A stretch of 64,000 nucleotides of DNA from Rhodobacter aestuarii (lineage in GTDB: Bacteria > Pseudomonadota > Alphaproteobacteria > Rhodobacterales > Rhodobacteraceae): assembly GCF_900156655.1 (NCBI RefSeq), contig NZ_FTOG01000007.1, forward strand, positions 124,001-188,000. The letters run 5' to 3'. Of this stretch, positions 8,704 to 18,626 are shown piece by piece. A model generated the notes under the pieces. The model made no database searches. It was not told the origin of the DNA and worked only from the letters and a program-made list of their open reading frames with translations. Each line of letters begins with the position of its first letter. Position 1 is the stretch's first letter. Position numbers and translations under genes: made by a program.

Positions 8704-9909
8704 TTAGCCCACCACGTTGAAGTCGGGGCCATAGGGGTATTTGGTAATGTCCTCAGACCCCTCTTCGCCGATCACCAAAATATCGTGCTCGCGGTAGCCA
8801 CCTGCGCCGGGCATTCCTTCGGGAAGCGTCAGCATCGGCTCCATCGAGATCACCATGCCGGGTTCGAGCACGGTGTCGATATCTTCGCGCAACTCTAGCC
8901 CCGCCTCGCGGCCATAGTAATGGCTGAGCACGCCAAACGAATGACCGTAGCCGAAGGTGCGGTACTGCAGCAGGTCACGTTCGGCAAAGAAGGCGTTGAT
9001 CTTTTGCGTGATCTCATCGCAGCGCGCGCCGGGCACCAAAAGGCTCATGCCATATTCATGCGCGGCGACATTGGCCTCCCAAATCTTGCGGCTTGCGTCA
9101 TCCACTTCGCCGACGAACATCGTGCGTTCGAGCGCAGTGTAATATCCCGAAATCATCGGGAAGCAGTTGAGGCTTAAAATATCGCCGCGCTTGAGTTTGC
9201 GCCCCGTCACCGGGTTATGCGCGCCATCCGTGTTCAGCCCTGATTGGAACCACACCCAAGTGTCGCGGTATTCGGCATCGGGGAAGCGCTTGGCGATTTC
9301 CGCTTCCATTGCATCGCGACCCGCCATTGCCACGTCAATCTCGCGGATGCCTTCTTTGATCGCATCATGGATCGCATAGCCGCCCACATCGGCCACCGCT
9401 GCGCCATGTTTGATCAGCTCAATCTCGGCTTCGGATTTCACCATCCGCTGCGCCATTGTGGCGGGGGCCACATCCAGCCCGCGCTTCGGCTTGAGGAAAT
9501 GGCTGAATTTATCGGCGTTGATCATTGTCAGATGATCGGCCTCGCAGCCAACCGCTTTTCCGGTGCCGATGATATGGGCGACGGCGCGCCAATAATTATC
9601 GCGCGCCCAATCGGTATAGGTCAGCGCTTCGCCGTGGCAGCGCCGCCACGGCTGGCCCGCATCAATCCCCGCCGAAATCACCACCGAACGATCTTTGGTG
9701 ACAACAAGCCCATAGGGCCGCCCAAAGCTGCAATAAAGAAAGCCCGAGTAGTAAGCGATATTGTGCATCGAGGTCAGCAGCACCGCATCAAGGCTGTGCA
9801 GTTCCATCACATCGCGCAGGCCCGCAAGCCGGGTTTCATATTCCTCGGCACTAAAGGGCAGGGGGGCTTTGGGGCCGTTTTCGCAACTGTAAAATTCGGG
9901 TCTTTGCAT
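8704..9909 (-). CDS. Creatinase (creatine amidinohydrolase), M24 fold
   Basis: Predicted to hydrolyse creatine to sarcosine and urea. The 401-residue length is that of Pseudomonas creatinase, and long segments agree with it from memory: FLYCSFGRPY, AGQPWRR, the stretch at residues 221-238 (FQSGLNTDGAHNPV) and FGYGHSFG. The expected catalytic histidine is His231 in GAHNPV, one position from His232 of the Pseudomonas enzyme. The general family is M24 aminopeptidase-like, so a related amidinohydrolase is the main alternative. A good AAAGGAC precedes the ATG. No sarcosine oxidase, creatininase, urease or transporter gene is adjacent, so the physiological pathway is unclear. Confidence 0.85.
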   Translation of the reverse strand: MQRPEFYSCENGPKAPLPFSAEEYETRLAGLRDVMELHSLDAVLLTSMHNIAYYSGFLYCSFGRPYGLVVTKDRSVVISAGIDAGQPWRRCHGEALTYTDWARDNYWRAVAHIIGTGKAVGCEADHLTMINADKFSHFLKPKRGLDVAPATMAQRMVKSEAEIELIKHGAAVADVGGYAIHDAIKEGIREIDVAMAGRDAMEAEIAKRFPDAEYRDTWVWFQSGLNTDGAHNPVTGRKLKRGDILSLNCFPMISGYYTALERTMFVGEVDDASRKIWEANVAAHEYGMSLLVPGARCDEITQKINAFFAERDLLQYRTFGYGHSFGVLSHYYGREAGLELREDIDTVLEPGMVISMEPMLTLPEGMPGAGGYREHDILVIGEEGSEDITKYPYGPDFNVVG

Positions 9910-10037
9910 CTTTTGTCCTTTGGTCCGCTGGGGACCCTAAAAGATCCCGGCGTTCAGGACGGTTGTGGGCGAACCACAAGCATCAGGCAAGTATGCCCTG
10001 TGGCGACGCCATCGCCACGGCTCACACCCAGAATGGC

Positions 10038-10072
10038 AAAGGGGCGCGGGGCTTGCAAGCGCCCCACGCCCC
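10038..10072 (-). terminator. Terminator of the RND efflux operon
   Basis: A long GC stem with one mismatch: GGGGCG-C-GGGGC (10041-10052) pairs with GCCCC-A-CGCCCC (10061-10072). Read on the minus strand it is followed by TTT, and it lies 22 bases past the end of the RND gene. Confidence 0.6.
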
Positions 10073-10093
10073 TTCGGTTCAGATTTGCGCGGC

Positions 10094-13000
10094 TTAGCCT
10101 GCGGCCAGCCGTTTTTCGTTTGCGGCTTTGAACGCCTCATCCGAAGGCGCAATGAAGGTATAGAACATCGGCACCACGAACAGCGTGAACATCGTCCCGA
10201 TCAAAAGGCCCGAGAACATCACGATCCCCATTGCCTCGCGCGCCGCGGCGCCCGCGCCTTGCGCCAGCACCAAAGGCACCACAGCCAAAGCCATCGCGGC
10301 TGTGGTCATCAGGATTGGGCGCAGGCGGGTTTTCGCGGCGGCCACAATCGCCTCGCGCCGGCTCAGGCCCTTTTGCTCGCGTTGTTGGTTGGCGAATTCC
10401 ACCATCAAGATGCCGTGCTTGGTGATCAGGCCAATCAGCGTGATCAGCCCGACTTGGCTGTAGATGTTGAGCGTGCCCATCCCAAGGTTAAGCGGCAAGA
10501 TCGCGCCAAAGATGGTGAGCGGCACCGCCATCAAGATGATGAACGGGTCGCGGAAGCTTTCAAACTGCGCTGCAAGCACAAGGTAGATCACCAGCACCGC
10601 CGCACCAAAGGCCAGCAAAAGCGTGTTGCCCTGCGTTTGCTCTAGCCGCGATTGGCCCGTGTAATCGAGGAAGAAGCCCTCCGGCAGCACCTCTTGCGCG
10701 ATTTGCACAATCGCCGCCAAACCATCGCCCGAAGATTGGCCGGGGATCGGCAGCGCCGAGATCGTGGAGGAGTTGAGCTGGTTGAACTGCTCCACCGTTG
10801 AAGCGATCGAGTTGGATTTGTGTGATACCACGGAAGAGAGTGGCACCATATCGCCGGTGGAGGCACGCACGAAATAACGCCCCAGATCCTCTGGGTTGGC
10901 ACGGAAGTCCTGCGGCACCTGCAAGATGATGTCATAGCTGTTGGAATCGCGGTCGAACTGCGCCACCGAAGCACCGCCGACCATCAGGCCAAGCGTGGTG
11001 GCAATATCCGAAACCGAGACATTGAGCGCCGCCGCGCGGTCACGGTCAATCGTCACCACGACTTCGGGCGCATCAACCGAAAGCGAGTTTTGCACGAAGA
11101 TGAATTTATGCGTCGCCATCGCGCGTTGGCGGATTTCTTCTGAAATCTCGGCCACGCGATCCACCCCGTGGATCGATTGCACCACCACCGAAATCGGCAG
11201 GCTGCCGCCCGCACCGGGCAGCGTCGGCGGGGCAAAAGCAAAGCCCTGCAACCCGGTCGAGGCATCAATGCCCGCCTGCACATCGGTCTGGACTTCTTTT
11301 TGGCTGCGATCGCGATCGGCCCAGTCTTTCAGCGCCCAAATCGCGATCCCCATACTATCGGCGCCCCCAAAACCCGCGATGGAGAAGGAGGTTTTCACCT
11401 CTGGGATCGCGCTCGTTTTTTGGTTAAGCGCGTCAATGTAATGCGCGGTGTAATCGGAGGTTGCGTAGCGCGGGCCTTGTAGCATCGCGATCACCGCGCC
11501 CTGATCTTCTTCTGGGGCAAGCTCGGTTTGCGTGCGCGGGAACATAAAGCCCATCGTGCCGATCAGCACGACGACGATCAGCAGTGTCACCGGGCGATAG
11601 TCGAGCGAGCCAGAGACGCGCCGCTCATACCAGCCTGCGAAGCGCTCAAAAGTGCGGTCCACAAAGGCGGCAAAACCCGTGGCATGGCCTTCTTGCAAAA
11701 TCCGGCCTGACATCATCGGCGTAATCGTCAGCGCGATCAGGCCTGACAGCACCACCGAGCCCGCGAGCGTGAAGGCAAATTCGGTGAAAAGCGAGCCTGT
11801 CAGCCCGCCGGTGAAGGCCAAGGGCGTCAGCACGGCGGCCAAGGTGATGGTCATCGCCACCACCGCGCCCGAGATCTCTTTCATGCTTTGCACGGCGGCG
11901 GGGATCGCTTTCATCCCCTCTTCTTCCATGTGGCGGTGGATGTTCTCGACCACGACAATGGCGTCATCCACAACAAGCCCAATGGCCAGAACCATCGCCA
12001 AAAGCGTGAGTAGGTTGATTGAGTAGCCAAGCGCCAACAGCACCGCCATCACCCCAATCAGCGACAGCGGGATCGTGACAATCGGCATCACCACCGAGCG
12101 GATCGAACCAAGGAAGAGCAAGATCACCACGACCACAATCGCCACCGCCTCGGCAATGGTTTTGAACACCTCAACGATCGAGGCGGAGATTTGCTCGGTC
12201 GTGTCATAGACCAGTTCAATCGTCATGCCTTCGGGTAGGGTCGCGGCGATGTCGGGGAGTTCGGCGCGCACGGCGGCGGCGGTATCAAGCGGGTTGGCGG
12301 CAGGCGTTGGGTAAACGCCAATGAACGTGCCGCGTTTGCCCGCAAAGGTGACGATCTCGCCGCTGTCATCCGAGGCAAGTTCCACCGAGGCAACATCGCG
12401 CAACCTGATCACCGCATCGCCATCGGCCCTGACTGGCAGCGCGCCAAAGGATTCGGGCGTTTGCAGGGTCGATTTCAGCGTGATCGACTGGGTGACATAG
12501 TCGTTTTCCGTCTTGCCCGGCGCGGCCAAGAAGTTCGAGGCGCGGATCGCGGCCAGCACTTCGGCGGCAGTCACATTGCGCGCGGCCAGTTTGAGCGGAT
12601 CGAGCCAGACCCGCATCGCGTAGTTCGAGGCGCCAATCACCTCAATCTCGGCCACGCCCTCAATCGTCGACATGCGTGGCCGGATCACCCGTTCCAAATA
12701 TTCGGTCAGTTGTTCGGGCGTCATATTGGGGTTCAACACCGCCAAATACATCAGCGCGAAGGTCATGCCGGTGCCCTTCACAATCACCGGGTCTTCGGCA
12801 TCGGAGGGCAGTTCCCCGCGCACCTCTTGCACCTTTGACATCACCTCGGTCAGCGCGGCATCCGGGTCCGAGCCGAGCTTCATATTGACCGAGACCTGCG
12901 AGACCGAGGGCATCGAGCTTGAGGCCACATAGTCAATGCCTTCGGTCGTTGCCACAGCGGCCGAAATCGGCGCGGTGATGAAGCCCTGAATAAGGTCAGG

Positions 13001-13165
13001 CGAGGCGCCCACATAGGTTGTGGTGATGGTCACCACGGTCTCATCGACCTTCGGATATTCGCGCACCGGCAGGTTGAAAAACGCCTGAATGCCAAGCAGC
13101 AGCATAAAGGCGGCCAGCACCGTTGAAAGCACGGGGCGGCGGATGAAGATTTCAGAAAAATGCAT
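10094..13165 (-). CDS. RND efflux transporter, inner-membrane permease (HAE1 family)
   Basis: Proton-driven drug or solute exporter of the AcrB/MexB class, 1023 residues. It begins MHFSEIFIRRPVLSTVL, the usual first membrane helix. The two large periplasmic loops and the duplicated six-helix halves are evident, and the proton-relay segment IGLVVDDAIVVVENI with the double Asp lies near residue 400. The start at 13165 follows GAGGG; the longer frame from 13207 overlaps the upstream gene. It lies 10 bases after the adaptor gene, so they form one operon. No outer-membrane TolC-like gene or local repressor is present, so it probably uses a channel encoded elsewhere. Substrates cannot be told from sequence. 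Confidence 0.95.
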   Translation of the reverse strand: MHFSEIFIRRPVLSTVLAAFMLLLGIQAFFNLPVREYPKVDETVVTITTTYVGASPDLIQGFITAPISAAVATTEGIDYVASSSMPSVSQVSVNMKLGSDPDAALTEVMSKVQEVRGELPSDAEDPVIVKGTGMTFALMYLAVLNPNMTPEQLTEYLERVIRPRMSTIEGVAEIEVIGASNYAMRVWLDPLKLAARNVTAAEVLAAIRASNFLAAPGKTENDYVTQSITLKSTLQTPESFGALPVRADGDAVIRLRDVASVELASDDSGEIVTFAGKRGTFIGVYPTPAANPLDTAAAVRAELPDIAATLPEGMTIELVYDTTEQISASIVEVFKTIAEAVAIVVVVILLFLGSIRSVVMPIVTIPLSLIGVMAVLLALGYSINLLTLLAMVLAIGLVVDDAIVVVENIHRHMEEEGMKAIPAAVQSMKEISGAVVAMTITLAAVLTPLAFTGGLTGSLFTEFAFTLAGSVVLSGLIALTITPMMSGRILQEGHATGFAAFVDRTFERFAGWYERRVSGSLDYRPVTLLIVVVLIGTMGFMFPRTQTELAPEEDQGAVIAMLQGPRYATSDYTAHYIDALNQKTSAIPEVKTSFSIAGFGGADSMGIAIWALKDWADRDRSQKEVQTDVQAGIDASTGLQGFAFAPPTLPGAGGSLPISVVVQSIHGVDRVAEISEEIRQRAMATHKFIFVQNSLSVDAPEVVVTIDRDRAAALNVSVSDIATTLGLMVGGASVAQFDRDSNSYDIILQVPQDFRANPEDLGRYFVRASTGDMVPLSSVVSHKSNSIASTVEQFNQLNSSTISALPIPGQSSGDGLAAIVQIAQEVLPEGFFLDYTGQSRLEQTQGNTLLLAFGAAVLVIYLVLAAQFESFRDPFIILMAVPLTIFGAILPLNLGMGTLNIYSQVGLITLIGLITKHGILMVEFANQQREQKGLSRREAIVAAAKTRLRPILMTTAAMALAVVPLVLAQGAGAAAREAMGIVMFSGLLIGTMFTLFVVPMFYTFIAPSDEAFKAANEKRLAAG

Positions 13166-13175
13166 CCCCGTTCCC

Positions 13176-14297
13176 TCAGTTTTCGGCCGCTGGCGCGGGT
13201 TCAACAAGGCTTTGGCTGTTGTCGATGAACACCTGCGCGCCCGAAGTCAGCTTGTTTTGGCCCGCATTCACCACTTGGTCGCCAACCGAAAGCCCTTCCA
13301 GAATTTCAACGCGCTCGCCCGCATGGCGGCCGACTTTGATAAAGACCTGCTTTGCTTGCAGTTGCGGTTCATCGGCGCCTTCGGGCGTGACCTCGCGCAC
13401 CACAAAGACGCTGTCGCCATAAAGGCTCGCCGTGACCACGGTTTGCGGCAGCGCGATGATGTTTTCCTCAACCGGGAGCGCCACGCGCACATGCAAGAAC
13501 TGCCCCGGCGTCAGCCCACCTTCGGCATTCGGCACCTCGGCGCGCATTGTCACAAGGCGCGAATTTGGGTCGATCTTCGGTTCAATGCCGCTGATCGTGC
13601 CTTCCAGCGCCATATCTCCCGCTTCTGAAGTGAGGTTCACCACCATGCCGGGTTTTACCAGCGCGGCTTGTTGTTCGGTCAGAGCGAAATCAACCCGCAT
13701 GTGGGAGCGGTCTTGCAGCGTGGCATAGGGCGTGCCCGCCGCGACAAAGGCCCCAGTTTCAATTTGCGGAATGCCGACCGTGCCATCAAAGGGCGCGGTG
13801 AGTTGTTTGGTGGAAAGCGTCGCTTCAATTTTCGCCACGGCGGCACGGGCTTCAAGCGCGGCGGCTTCGGCGGAATCGAGGGCTGAAACTGCAGAGACGC
13901 CTTTTTCGCGCAGCTCGCGGGCGCGTTTCAGCGCGGTTTCCGCTAAATCAAGCGCGGCCTTGGCCGAGGCGAGATCGGCACGCTCTTGGCGGTCGTCGAT
14001 CTGCACCAACACCTGCCCCTTTTGCACCGTGTCATTCGCCTTGAAACGGATTTCACGCACGATGCCAGCAGCCTCCACCGCCAGATCGGTGCCGCGCGCG
14101 GCTGAGGCCGTGCCAATCGCCTCAATCCCCGGTTCCCAGCTTCCTGCCGTCACCTCAGAGACCGACACCGGAACCGGCGGCGCTTTCATATTGGCGAAGA
14201 TGTTCGTCATCAGCTGGCTCATGAAAAGATTGAAGCCGATGATCCCGCCCGCCACGATGACGAGGGCGATAATGGCGATAAGAAAGCGTTTGATCAT
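13176..14297 (-). CDS. RND efflux periplasmic adaptor (membrane fusion protein)
   Basis: Bridges the RND pump to an outer-membrane channel. The 373 residues start with a single membrane anchor (about residues 5-25; IAIIALVIVAGGIIG), without a lipobox. Then come the split lipoyl domain (VEAAGIVREIRFKANDTVQKGQVLVQIDD and later LTAPFDGTVGIPQIETG), an alpha-hairpin of only about 60 residues, and the beta-barrel (VDFALTEQQAALVKPG). The hairpin is short and rich in Ala and Glu. It is the first gene of a two-gene operon. Upstream, 14298-14545 has no gene I can support. Confidence 0.93.
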   Translation of the reverse strand: MIKRFLIAIIALVIVAGGIIGFNLFMSQLMTNIFANMKAPPVPVSVSEVTAGSWEPGIEAIGTASAARGTDLAVEAAGIVREIRFKANDTVQKGQVLVQIDDRQERADLASAKAALDLAETALKRARELREKGVSAVSALDSAEAAALEARAAVAKIEATLSTKQLTAPFDGTVGIPQIETGAFVAAGTPYATLQDRSHMRVDFALTEQQAALVKPGMVVNLTSEAGDMALEGTISGIEPKIDPNSRLVTMRAEVPNAEGGLTPGQFLHVRVALPVEENIIALPQTVVTASLYGDSVFVVREVTPEGADEPQLQAKQVFIKVGRHAGERVEILEGLSVGDQVVNAGQNKLTSGAQVFIDNSQSLVEPAPAAEN

Positions 14298-14545
14298 GGG
14301 CGGCTCCGTTCATCTCCCGATGGGCGGTCACGCCCAAGAGCCCGAGGGCGAACCCGGGCAATGTTGCGCGCAACATGAGGTCGGCGGGGCAGAAAGACAA
14401 GCCGCAGGCCCTTGCATTGCCAGCAACCGTTGCATCTTGGTGTCGATCGTGGCCTGCGCCGACGAAGAGGCAGGCAGCAGATGTTAAGGTTTTGTTAACC
14501 CTCCTGCCCGAGCCTATAGGTTTAGCGCCAAACGGAGGGCTTAGC

Positions 14546-14869
14546 TTGCGGAGGCGTGTCAGACATCTTCTGATATTGCTCGGGCTTGTCGGCTGCACGG
14601 CTTCCCCCGCCCCCGTGTTCTTTGGGGCGGCACGCCACGATCTGGTGCTTGAGGGAATCGGCTTCACCGTTTTCGTCAAAAATAGCCATGCCGAGGTGGT
14701 GCGGCTGGGCTATTTGCCCCGTAAAGCGCGCGATCCGGTCCCTGCCTTGATGGTGCGCGCGGCGGAAGAAGCTTCTGGCTGCCGGGTGACTGGCGCGGCG
14801 CGCGGACTGTGGCGCTCCCCTTCCTTGCCCGGAGACACGGGCGAGGCGCGATTTGCATTGGCGTGCTGA
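14546..14869 (+). CDS. Small putative lipoprotein with TTG start
   Basis: A 107-residue predicted lipoprotein. The start is TTG at 14546, six bases after GGAGGG, and gives LRRRVRHLLILLGLVGC, a short signal peptide ending in the lipobox LVGC. The frame is open further upstream but without sensible protein features, so the rare start is preferred. The mature part has a strand-rich stretch (LVLEGIGFTVFVKNSHAEVVRLGY), one more internal cysteine and a cysteine as the last residue, which might pair. Function unknown. It precedes the small membrane protein gene by about 140 bases that include an FNR-like box. Confidence 0.6.
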   Translation: MRRRVRHLLILLGLVGCTASPAPVFFGAARHDLVLEGIGFTVFVKNSHAEVVRLGYLPRKARDPVPALMVRAAEEASGCRVTGAARGLWRSPSLPGDTGEARFALAC

Positions 14870-14932
14870 ACCGGCATGCGCTGGGGTGCGACATTGCGCC
14901 ACGCGTGGGCAAAGGGTTGCAGGTATCGCAAT

Positions 14933-14946
14933 ATGATTCAGATCAA
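14933..14946. promoter_or_regulatory. FNR/FnrL-type binding site upstream of the 61-residue membrane protein
   Basis: ATGATTCAGATCAA, matching TTGAT-N4-ATCAA (either strand) at nine of ten positions and identical over all 14 bases to the site at 4616-4629. Its centre is about 67 bases before the ATG at 15007, close to the spacing seen at the other site. Confidence 0.7.
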
Positions 14947-15006
14947 TTTTCGGCCCGAGAAAAGATGATTGAAATTTGCATGAAACGCGTTGCTTTGGAG
15001 GATAAC

Positions 15007-15192
15007 ATGACTCGTCTATTCGGCATTATCTATGCCCTTGCCGGGCCCACGCTGGCCGGCATCCTCATTACCGCTGCGCTGACCATGAACATGATCAACA
15101 CGAAATCCATGATCTACGCCGCTGCCATCGGGTTTATCGTTGCGCTACCGATCGCATGGATCGTTGCCAAACAGATCAAGGACAACGCGTGA
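15007..15192 (+). CDS. Small two-helix membrane protein
   Basis: A 61-residue hydrophobic protein with two predicted membrane helices (about residues 4-27 and 35-54) and a positively charged C-terminus ending KQIKDNA. A strong ribosome site (TTGGAGGATAAC) precedes the ATG, and a longer frame upstream crosses the FNR-like box, so this start is secure. From memory, short proteins of this type in Rhodobacteraceae often carry the label CTP synthetase; there is no sequence basis for such an activity here. The upstream box suggests expression under low oxygen. Its function is unknown; a role as a small partner of a membrane redox complex is possible but unproven. Confidence 0.8.
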   Translation: MTRLFGIIYALAGPTLAGILITAALTMNMINTKSMIYAAAIGFIVALPIAWIVAKQIKDNA

Positions 15193-15302
15193 GCCAATGA
15201 TCTGCGGCAGAACGCAGCAGAGATAGTCTTATTTTGAAATCGGAAAGATCGGCAGCGCCCGGGGATGGGAAGGGGCCTGTGGCTGCGCTGATCTATCCGC
15301 TT

Positions 15303-15345
15303 GCGGGGCAAGAAGGGCTGTGCAAGCCTTTCTTGCCCCGCGTTT
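15303..15345 (+). terminator. Strong hairpin between the small membrane protein and cytochrome b561
   Basis: GCGGGGCAAGAA (15303-15314) pairs perfectly with TTCTTGCCCCGC (15330-15341) and is followed by GTTTC. It looks like a terminator but ends only 30 bases before the next start codon, so it could also act as an attenuator or as a processing or stability element in a shared transcript. Confidence 0.6.
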
Positions 15346-15371
15346 CATTCATGCTCTCTGAGGAGGATTCC

Positions 15372-15863
15372 ATGTCCGCTCCGCAAGGATACAGCCGCGC
15401 CCAGATCGCTTTGCACTGGATTGTTGCCGCGCTGATCATTCCGCAATTCATCTTTCATGACTTCATTAGCCACGCCTTCTCCGCTTCGATGAAGGGGGAG
15501 GCCGTGACCTTCAACGCCGCCGTACCGCTGCATGTGTTCACCGGCGTGCTGATCCTCGTCATGGTGATCTGGCGCATGGTGCTGCGCTTCACCCGTGGCG
15601 CGCCCGCGCCGGTGCCGACCGACAACCCGATGATGACCAAAATCGCCGCCGCCGTGCAGCACACGCTTTACCTCGTGCTGATCTTGATGGTGATCAGCGG
15701 CGGCATGGCTTGGTTTGGCGGCCTTGGCTTTGCCGCAGGCGTTCATGGCGTGATGAAGTTCGTGCTGATGCTGTTGGTGCTGATCCACATCGCCGGTGCC
15801 GTGAAGCAGCAATTCATCGAGAAAACCGGCGTCATTGGCCGGATGATGAAAGCCGCCGACTAA
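15372..15863 (+). CDS. Cytochrome b561-type membrane protein
   Basis: A 163-residue integral membrane electron carrier of the bacterial b561 family, which passes electrons between quinol and periplasmic partners using two b haems. Four helices are evident. Candidate haem-ligand histidines lie in ALHWIVA (helix 1), PLHVFTG (helix 2), GVHGVMK and LIHIAGA (helices 3-4). A very good ribosome site, GAGGAGG, precedes the ATG. The hairpin just upstream leaves no room for an independent promoter, so expression probably depends on read-through from the FNR-box promoter region or a promoter before the hairpin. Confidence 0.87.
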   Translation: MSAPQGYSRAQIALHWIVAALIIPQFIFHDFISHAFSASMKGEAVTFNAAVPLHVFTGVLILVMVIWRMVLRFTRGAPAPVPTDNPMMTKIAAAVQHTLYLVLILMVISGGMAWFGGLGFAAGVHGVMKFVLMLLVLIHIAGAVKQQFIEKTGVIGRMMKAAD

Positions 15864-15866
15864 GGC

Positions 15867-16646
15867 CTAGCGCGTCAGGAAGGCCGCAATCGCGGCTTCC
15901 ACCTGTCTCGGGCGCTCGGCATGCAGCCAATGGCCCGCGCCCTCAATCACTTCAAAATCCGCGTGCGGGAACAGCGCGCGGATTTTTTCATGGTGCTCGG
16001 GCAAAAGGTAATTTGAGTTTCCGCCCGAAAGGAACAGCGTTTGCCCGGCAAAGGGTTTCACCCCAGTGGGCAGATCGGGCCAGCCCAAAATCGCGGGTAG
16101 GTTTGCCTTCAGCGCCTCCAAGTTGAGCTTCCAGCGCACCGGGCCCTCTCGCAGTTCGAGCGATTGGAGCAAGAACGCGCGGGTGCCCTTGTCGTGCACG
16201 CTTTCCGAAAGGCGGCGATCCGCTTCCATGCGGCTGGTCAGATCGTCGATCTTCAGCCCCTGCATGGCCGCAATCAGCCCTTCATGCGTTGCGCCATGCC
16301 CATAGGCAACGGGGGCGATATCGGCCACCACCAACCGCTCCACCAGACCGGGGTGCATCAATGCCAGCATCATCGCGGTTTTGCCGCCCATCGAATGACC
16401 AAGCACATCACAGGCGCGGCCCTCGGCCTCGATCACTTGCGTAATATCGGCGGCAAGCTCTGGGTAGGTATGGCTATCATCCCAGAAACTGTCGCCATGA
16501 TTGCGCAGATCAAGCGCCAGCACGCGCCGTTCAGCGCTGAGGTTTTTGGCAATCACCCCCCAATTGCGGCCAGAGCCAAAAAGGCCCGGGGCAATAAGAA
16601 GCGGCGGAAGATCGGTTTCGGGGCCATGGGCTGTGACGTTGAGCAT
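15867..16646 (-). CDS. Alpha/beta-fold hydrolase (YbfF-like esterase)
   Basis: A 259-residue soluble hydrolase. It has the oxyanion segment PLLIAPGLFGSGRNW near residue 20, DLRNHGDS, the nucleophile elbow GHSMGG near residue 83 (Ser), and the catalytic His in GAGHWLHAE near the C-terminus. This arrangement, with DLRNHG after the first strand, is that of the YbfF esterase group, which acts on short acyl esters or acyl-CoA. It converges with the cytochrome b561 gene with only three bases between. The natural substrate is unknown. Confidence 0.88.
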   Translation of the reverse strand: MLNVTAHGPETDLPPLLIAPGLFGSGRNWGVIAKNLSAERRVLALDLRNHGDSFWDDSHTYPELAADITQVIEAEGRACDVLGHSMGGKTAMMLALMHPGLVERLVVADIAPVAYGHGATHEGLIAAMQGLKIDDLTSRMEADRRLSESVHDKGTRAFLLQSLELREGPVRWKLNLEALKANLPAILGWPDLPTGVKPFAGQTLFLSGGNSNYLLPEHHEKIRALFPHADFEVIEGAGHWLHAERPRQVEAAIAAFLTR

Positions 16647-16738
16647 ATGCGAGACTTAGCGCAGCGGGCAGGGTGCGACCAGTGGGGCGTTGCGCGACTC
16701 TATACCAAAGCGTAGGGTCGCGAACCGAGGGAGACATC

Positions 16739-17095
16739 ATGGACCCAAGCGAGCTTCAGCGCATGTGCGGGCGCGTCTCGCAGCTTTTGGCCGAACGCCT
16801 TGGGGCGCGCGGGCACACGCTGCCCGACCGGATCGCCAGCCGCCACCGCACTTTGCCGCGCAAAGTGCGCCGCGCCGCGTTAGACCTTGCCGAGGCGCAA
16901 GCGTTGCTTGGGGCTCCGAAAGTGGTGCGCCAGCTTGATCATGACAAGCTGCATCACGCCTACCAGACCTGCCTGCACTATCTTGAGCCGCTGGATGCGC
17001 CGCTGCGTTTTGGGCGCCGCTTGCTTGAGGTGGTGACGACTGTGGTCTTGGGGCTGCTGATTATGGCCGGGGTCGGCTTCGCTTTCGTTTATTGA
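16739..17095 (+). CDS. Hypothetical protein with one C-terminal membrane helix
   Basis: A 118-residue protein I do not recognise. The first 90 residues are soluble, helical and rich in Arg and Leu, and the last 23 form a membrane helix (VVTTVVLGLLIMAGVGFAFVY) ending at the C-terminus, so it is probably tail-anchored. The ATG at 16739 follows GAGGGAG. It is divergent from the hydrolase gene and converges on glyA. No catalytic motif is visible. Confidence 0.7.
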   Translation: MDPSELQRMCGRVSQLLAERLGARGHTLPDRIASRHRTLPRKVRRAALDLAEAQALLGAPKVVRQLDHDKLHHAYQTCLHYLEPLDAPLRFGRRLLEVVTTVVLGLLIMAGVGFAFVY

Positions 17096-17104
17096 GACGG
17101 CATG

Positions 17105-17130
17105 AAAAAAGGCCCCCGGTTGGGGGCCTT
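17105..17130. terminator. Terminator downstream of glyA
   Basis: GGCCCCC (17111-17117) pairs with GGGGGCC (17122-17128) around a GGTT loop. On the minus strand it is followed by six T, so it terminates glyA; it may also stop transcripts from the rightward neighbour. Confidence 0.85.
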
Positions 17131-17150
17131 CCATTTCGTGTCTCGCCCGA

Positions 17151-18443
<1,293 letters not shown>

Positions 18444-18626
18444 GGGCGTCTCCTGCTGGAAATGTTGTGGGTGGTTTATCGCAGAAATTTGCGCCCCGAA
18501 AGCGCTCAAAACGACGAATGGGCAATTTGGCGCGTCGCAAAGCGGGGTTGCACCGGATCGGACTTGTGTTTCCCGCTTTGGCTTGCGACACCTGTGGCCA
18601 AAGTACGACGCCAGACGGAGGCGGGT

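Noticed and set aside
10000-10018. Perfect 7-base inverted repeat GTGGCGA/TCGCCAC in the creatinase/RND gap
   Set aside because: No T run and no match to a known operator; the stronger hairpin at 10041-10072 explains termination.
18444-18626. Possible glycine or SAM riboswitch between glyA and nadK
   Set aside because: No conserved stem arrangement could be recognised; the region is a simple divergent promoter gap.
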